Assembly (NCBI GenBank): GCA_964424335.1 | Contig: CAYRIY010000057.1 | Coordinates: forward strand, 1-23,497 | Direction: 5' to 3' | Origin: CAYRIY01 sp964424335 | GTDB lineage: Bacteria; Bacillota; Limnochordia; DTU080; RSA5 | DNA length: 23,497 bases | Shown: piece by piece, positions 23,372 to 23,497 of the stretch | How positions within the stretch are numbered: position 1 is the first letter of the stretch | How the letters are laid out: each line of letters begins with the position of its first letter | Notes under the pieces: model-generated | Databases searched by the model: none | The model's input: the letters and a program-made list of their open reading frames with translations, nothing else | Told to the model about the DNA's origin: nothing | Position numbers and translations under genes: made by a program

Positions 23372-23497
23372 TCAAAGCGACTTGGTGAGAATGTCGAAGG
23401 TGCGGGTGATCTCAAAGCCTGCCTGCAGGTACAAACGGCCTGCGGGCGTCTCTTCTCCGGTCCAGAGGAACCAGACGCCGTGGAGGCCCTTTTGGCG
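23372..23497 (-). CDS. C-terminal end of a GNAT-family acetyltransferase (partial)
   Basis: The last 41 codons of a minus-strand gene entering from the right edge, ending at a TGA (complement of 23372-23374). The peptide includes GVWFLWTGEE and GRLYLQAGFEITRTFDIL. The LYLQAGFE segment matches the last strand-helix unit of GNAT acetyltransferases, where the Leu-Tyr and Gly-Phe pair follows the acetyl-CoA-binding helix. Only 12 bases separate it from the convergent MFS gene. The substrate is unknown and the catalytic core is outside the window. Confidence 0.65.
   Translation of the reverse strand, partial: RQKGLHGVWFLWTGEETPAGRLYLQAGFEITRTFDILTKSL

Noticed and set aside
1..23497. CRISPR array, tRNA or rRNA genes, insertion sequence or prophage
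   Set aside because: No regularly spaced repeats, RNA gene consensus, transposase, integrase or terminal inverted repeats were seen in any spacer.

Overview
The window is a gene-dense, GC-rich stretch of a bacterial chromosome, most likely from a spore-forming member of the Bacillota. The lineage call rests on a CwlD-type germination amidase, a small SleB-domain cell-wall hydrolase, a tandem P-loop ATPase of a type known from Firmicutes, strong GGAGG-type Shine-Dalgarno sequences, and about half of the genes starting with GTG or TTG. No rRNA, tRNA, CRISPR array, transposase or phage gene was found. A run of 10 Ns (934-943) marks an assembly gap, so this is a draft genome. Both window ends cut genes.

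Layout. At the left edge is the start of a minus-strand membrane protein (1-79), then a 327-base divergent spacer with a repeated 13-mer, then a secreted clan GH-A glycoside hydrolase with a C-terminal carbohydrate-binding-like domain (407-2588, broken by the gap). A minus-strand block follows: GntR/FCD regulator, D-2-hydroxyacid dehydrogenase, SleB-domain hydrolase and a DsbA/FrnE-like oxidoreductase (5479 down to 2572). Divergent from it are a VOC protein and a YbaK-type deacylase (5645-6507), which converge on an RsuA-type pseudouridine synthase and glutaminase (7187 to 6474; 8165 to 7239).

The centre (8688-16111) carries most of a sugar-catabolism module. It has a GH151-like putative alpha-L-fucosidase with an SDR dehydrogenase (minus strand), a UxaE tagaturonate epimerase (plus strand), and a COG3618-type lactonase with the FucU L-fucose mutarotase (minus strand). 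The sporulation amidase cwlD and the membrane gene fxsA sit inside this module. Read together, the genes suggest release of L-fucose, anomer equilibration, oxidation to the lactone and hydrolysis to L-fuconate. The later steps (fuconate dehydratase, and the aldolase or diketo-acid branch) and a sugar transporter are not in the window.

The right part is largely housekeeping. It has a PAP2 phosphatase overlapping a small DUF6899-like protein, a convergent two-P-loop ATPase, then a plus-strand run of mgtE, sfsA, a MATE exporter and an MFS transporter (18603-23359). The C-terminal end of a minus-strand GNAT acetyltransferase closes the window.

No wholly new system was recognised. The best leads are the interrupted fucose/uronate module, two possible small proteins, and structured intergenic elements at 276-320 and 14726-14802.
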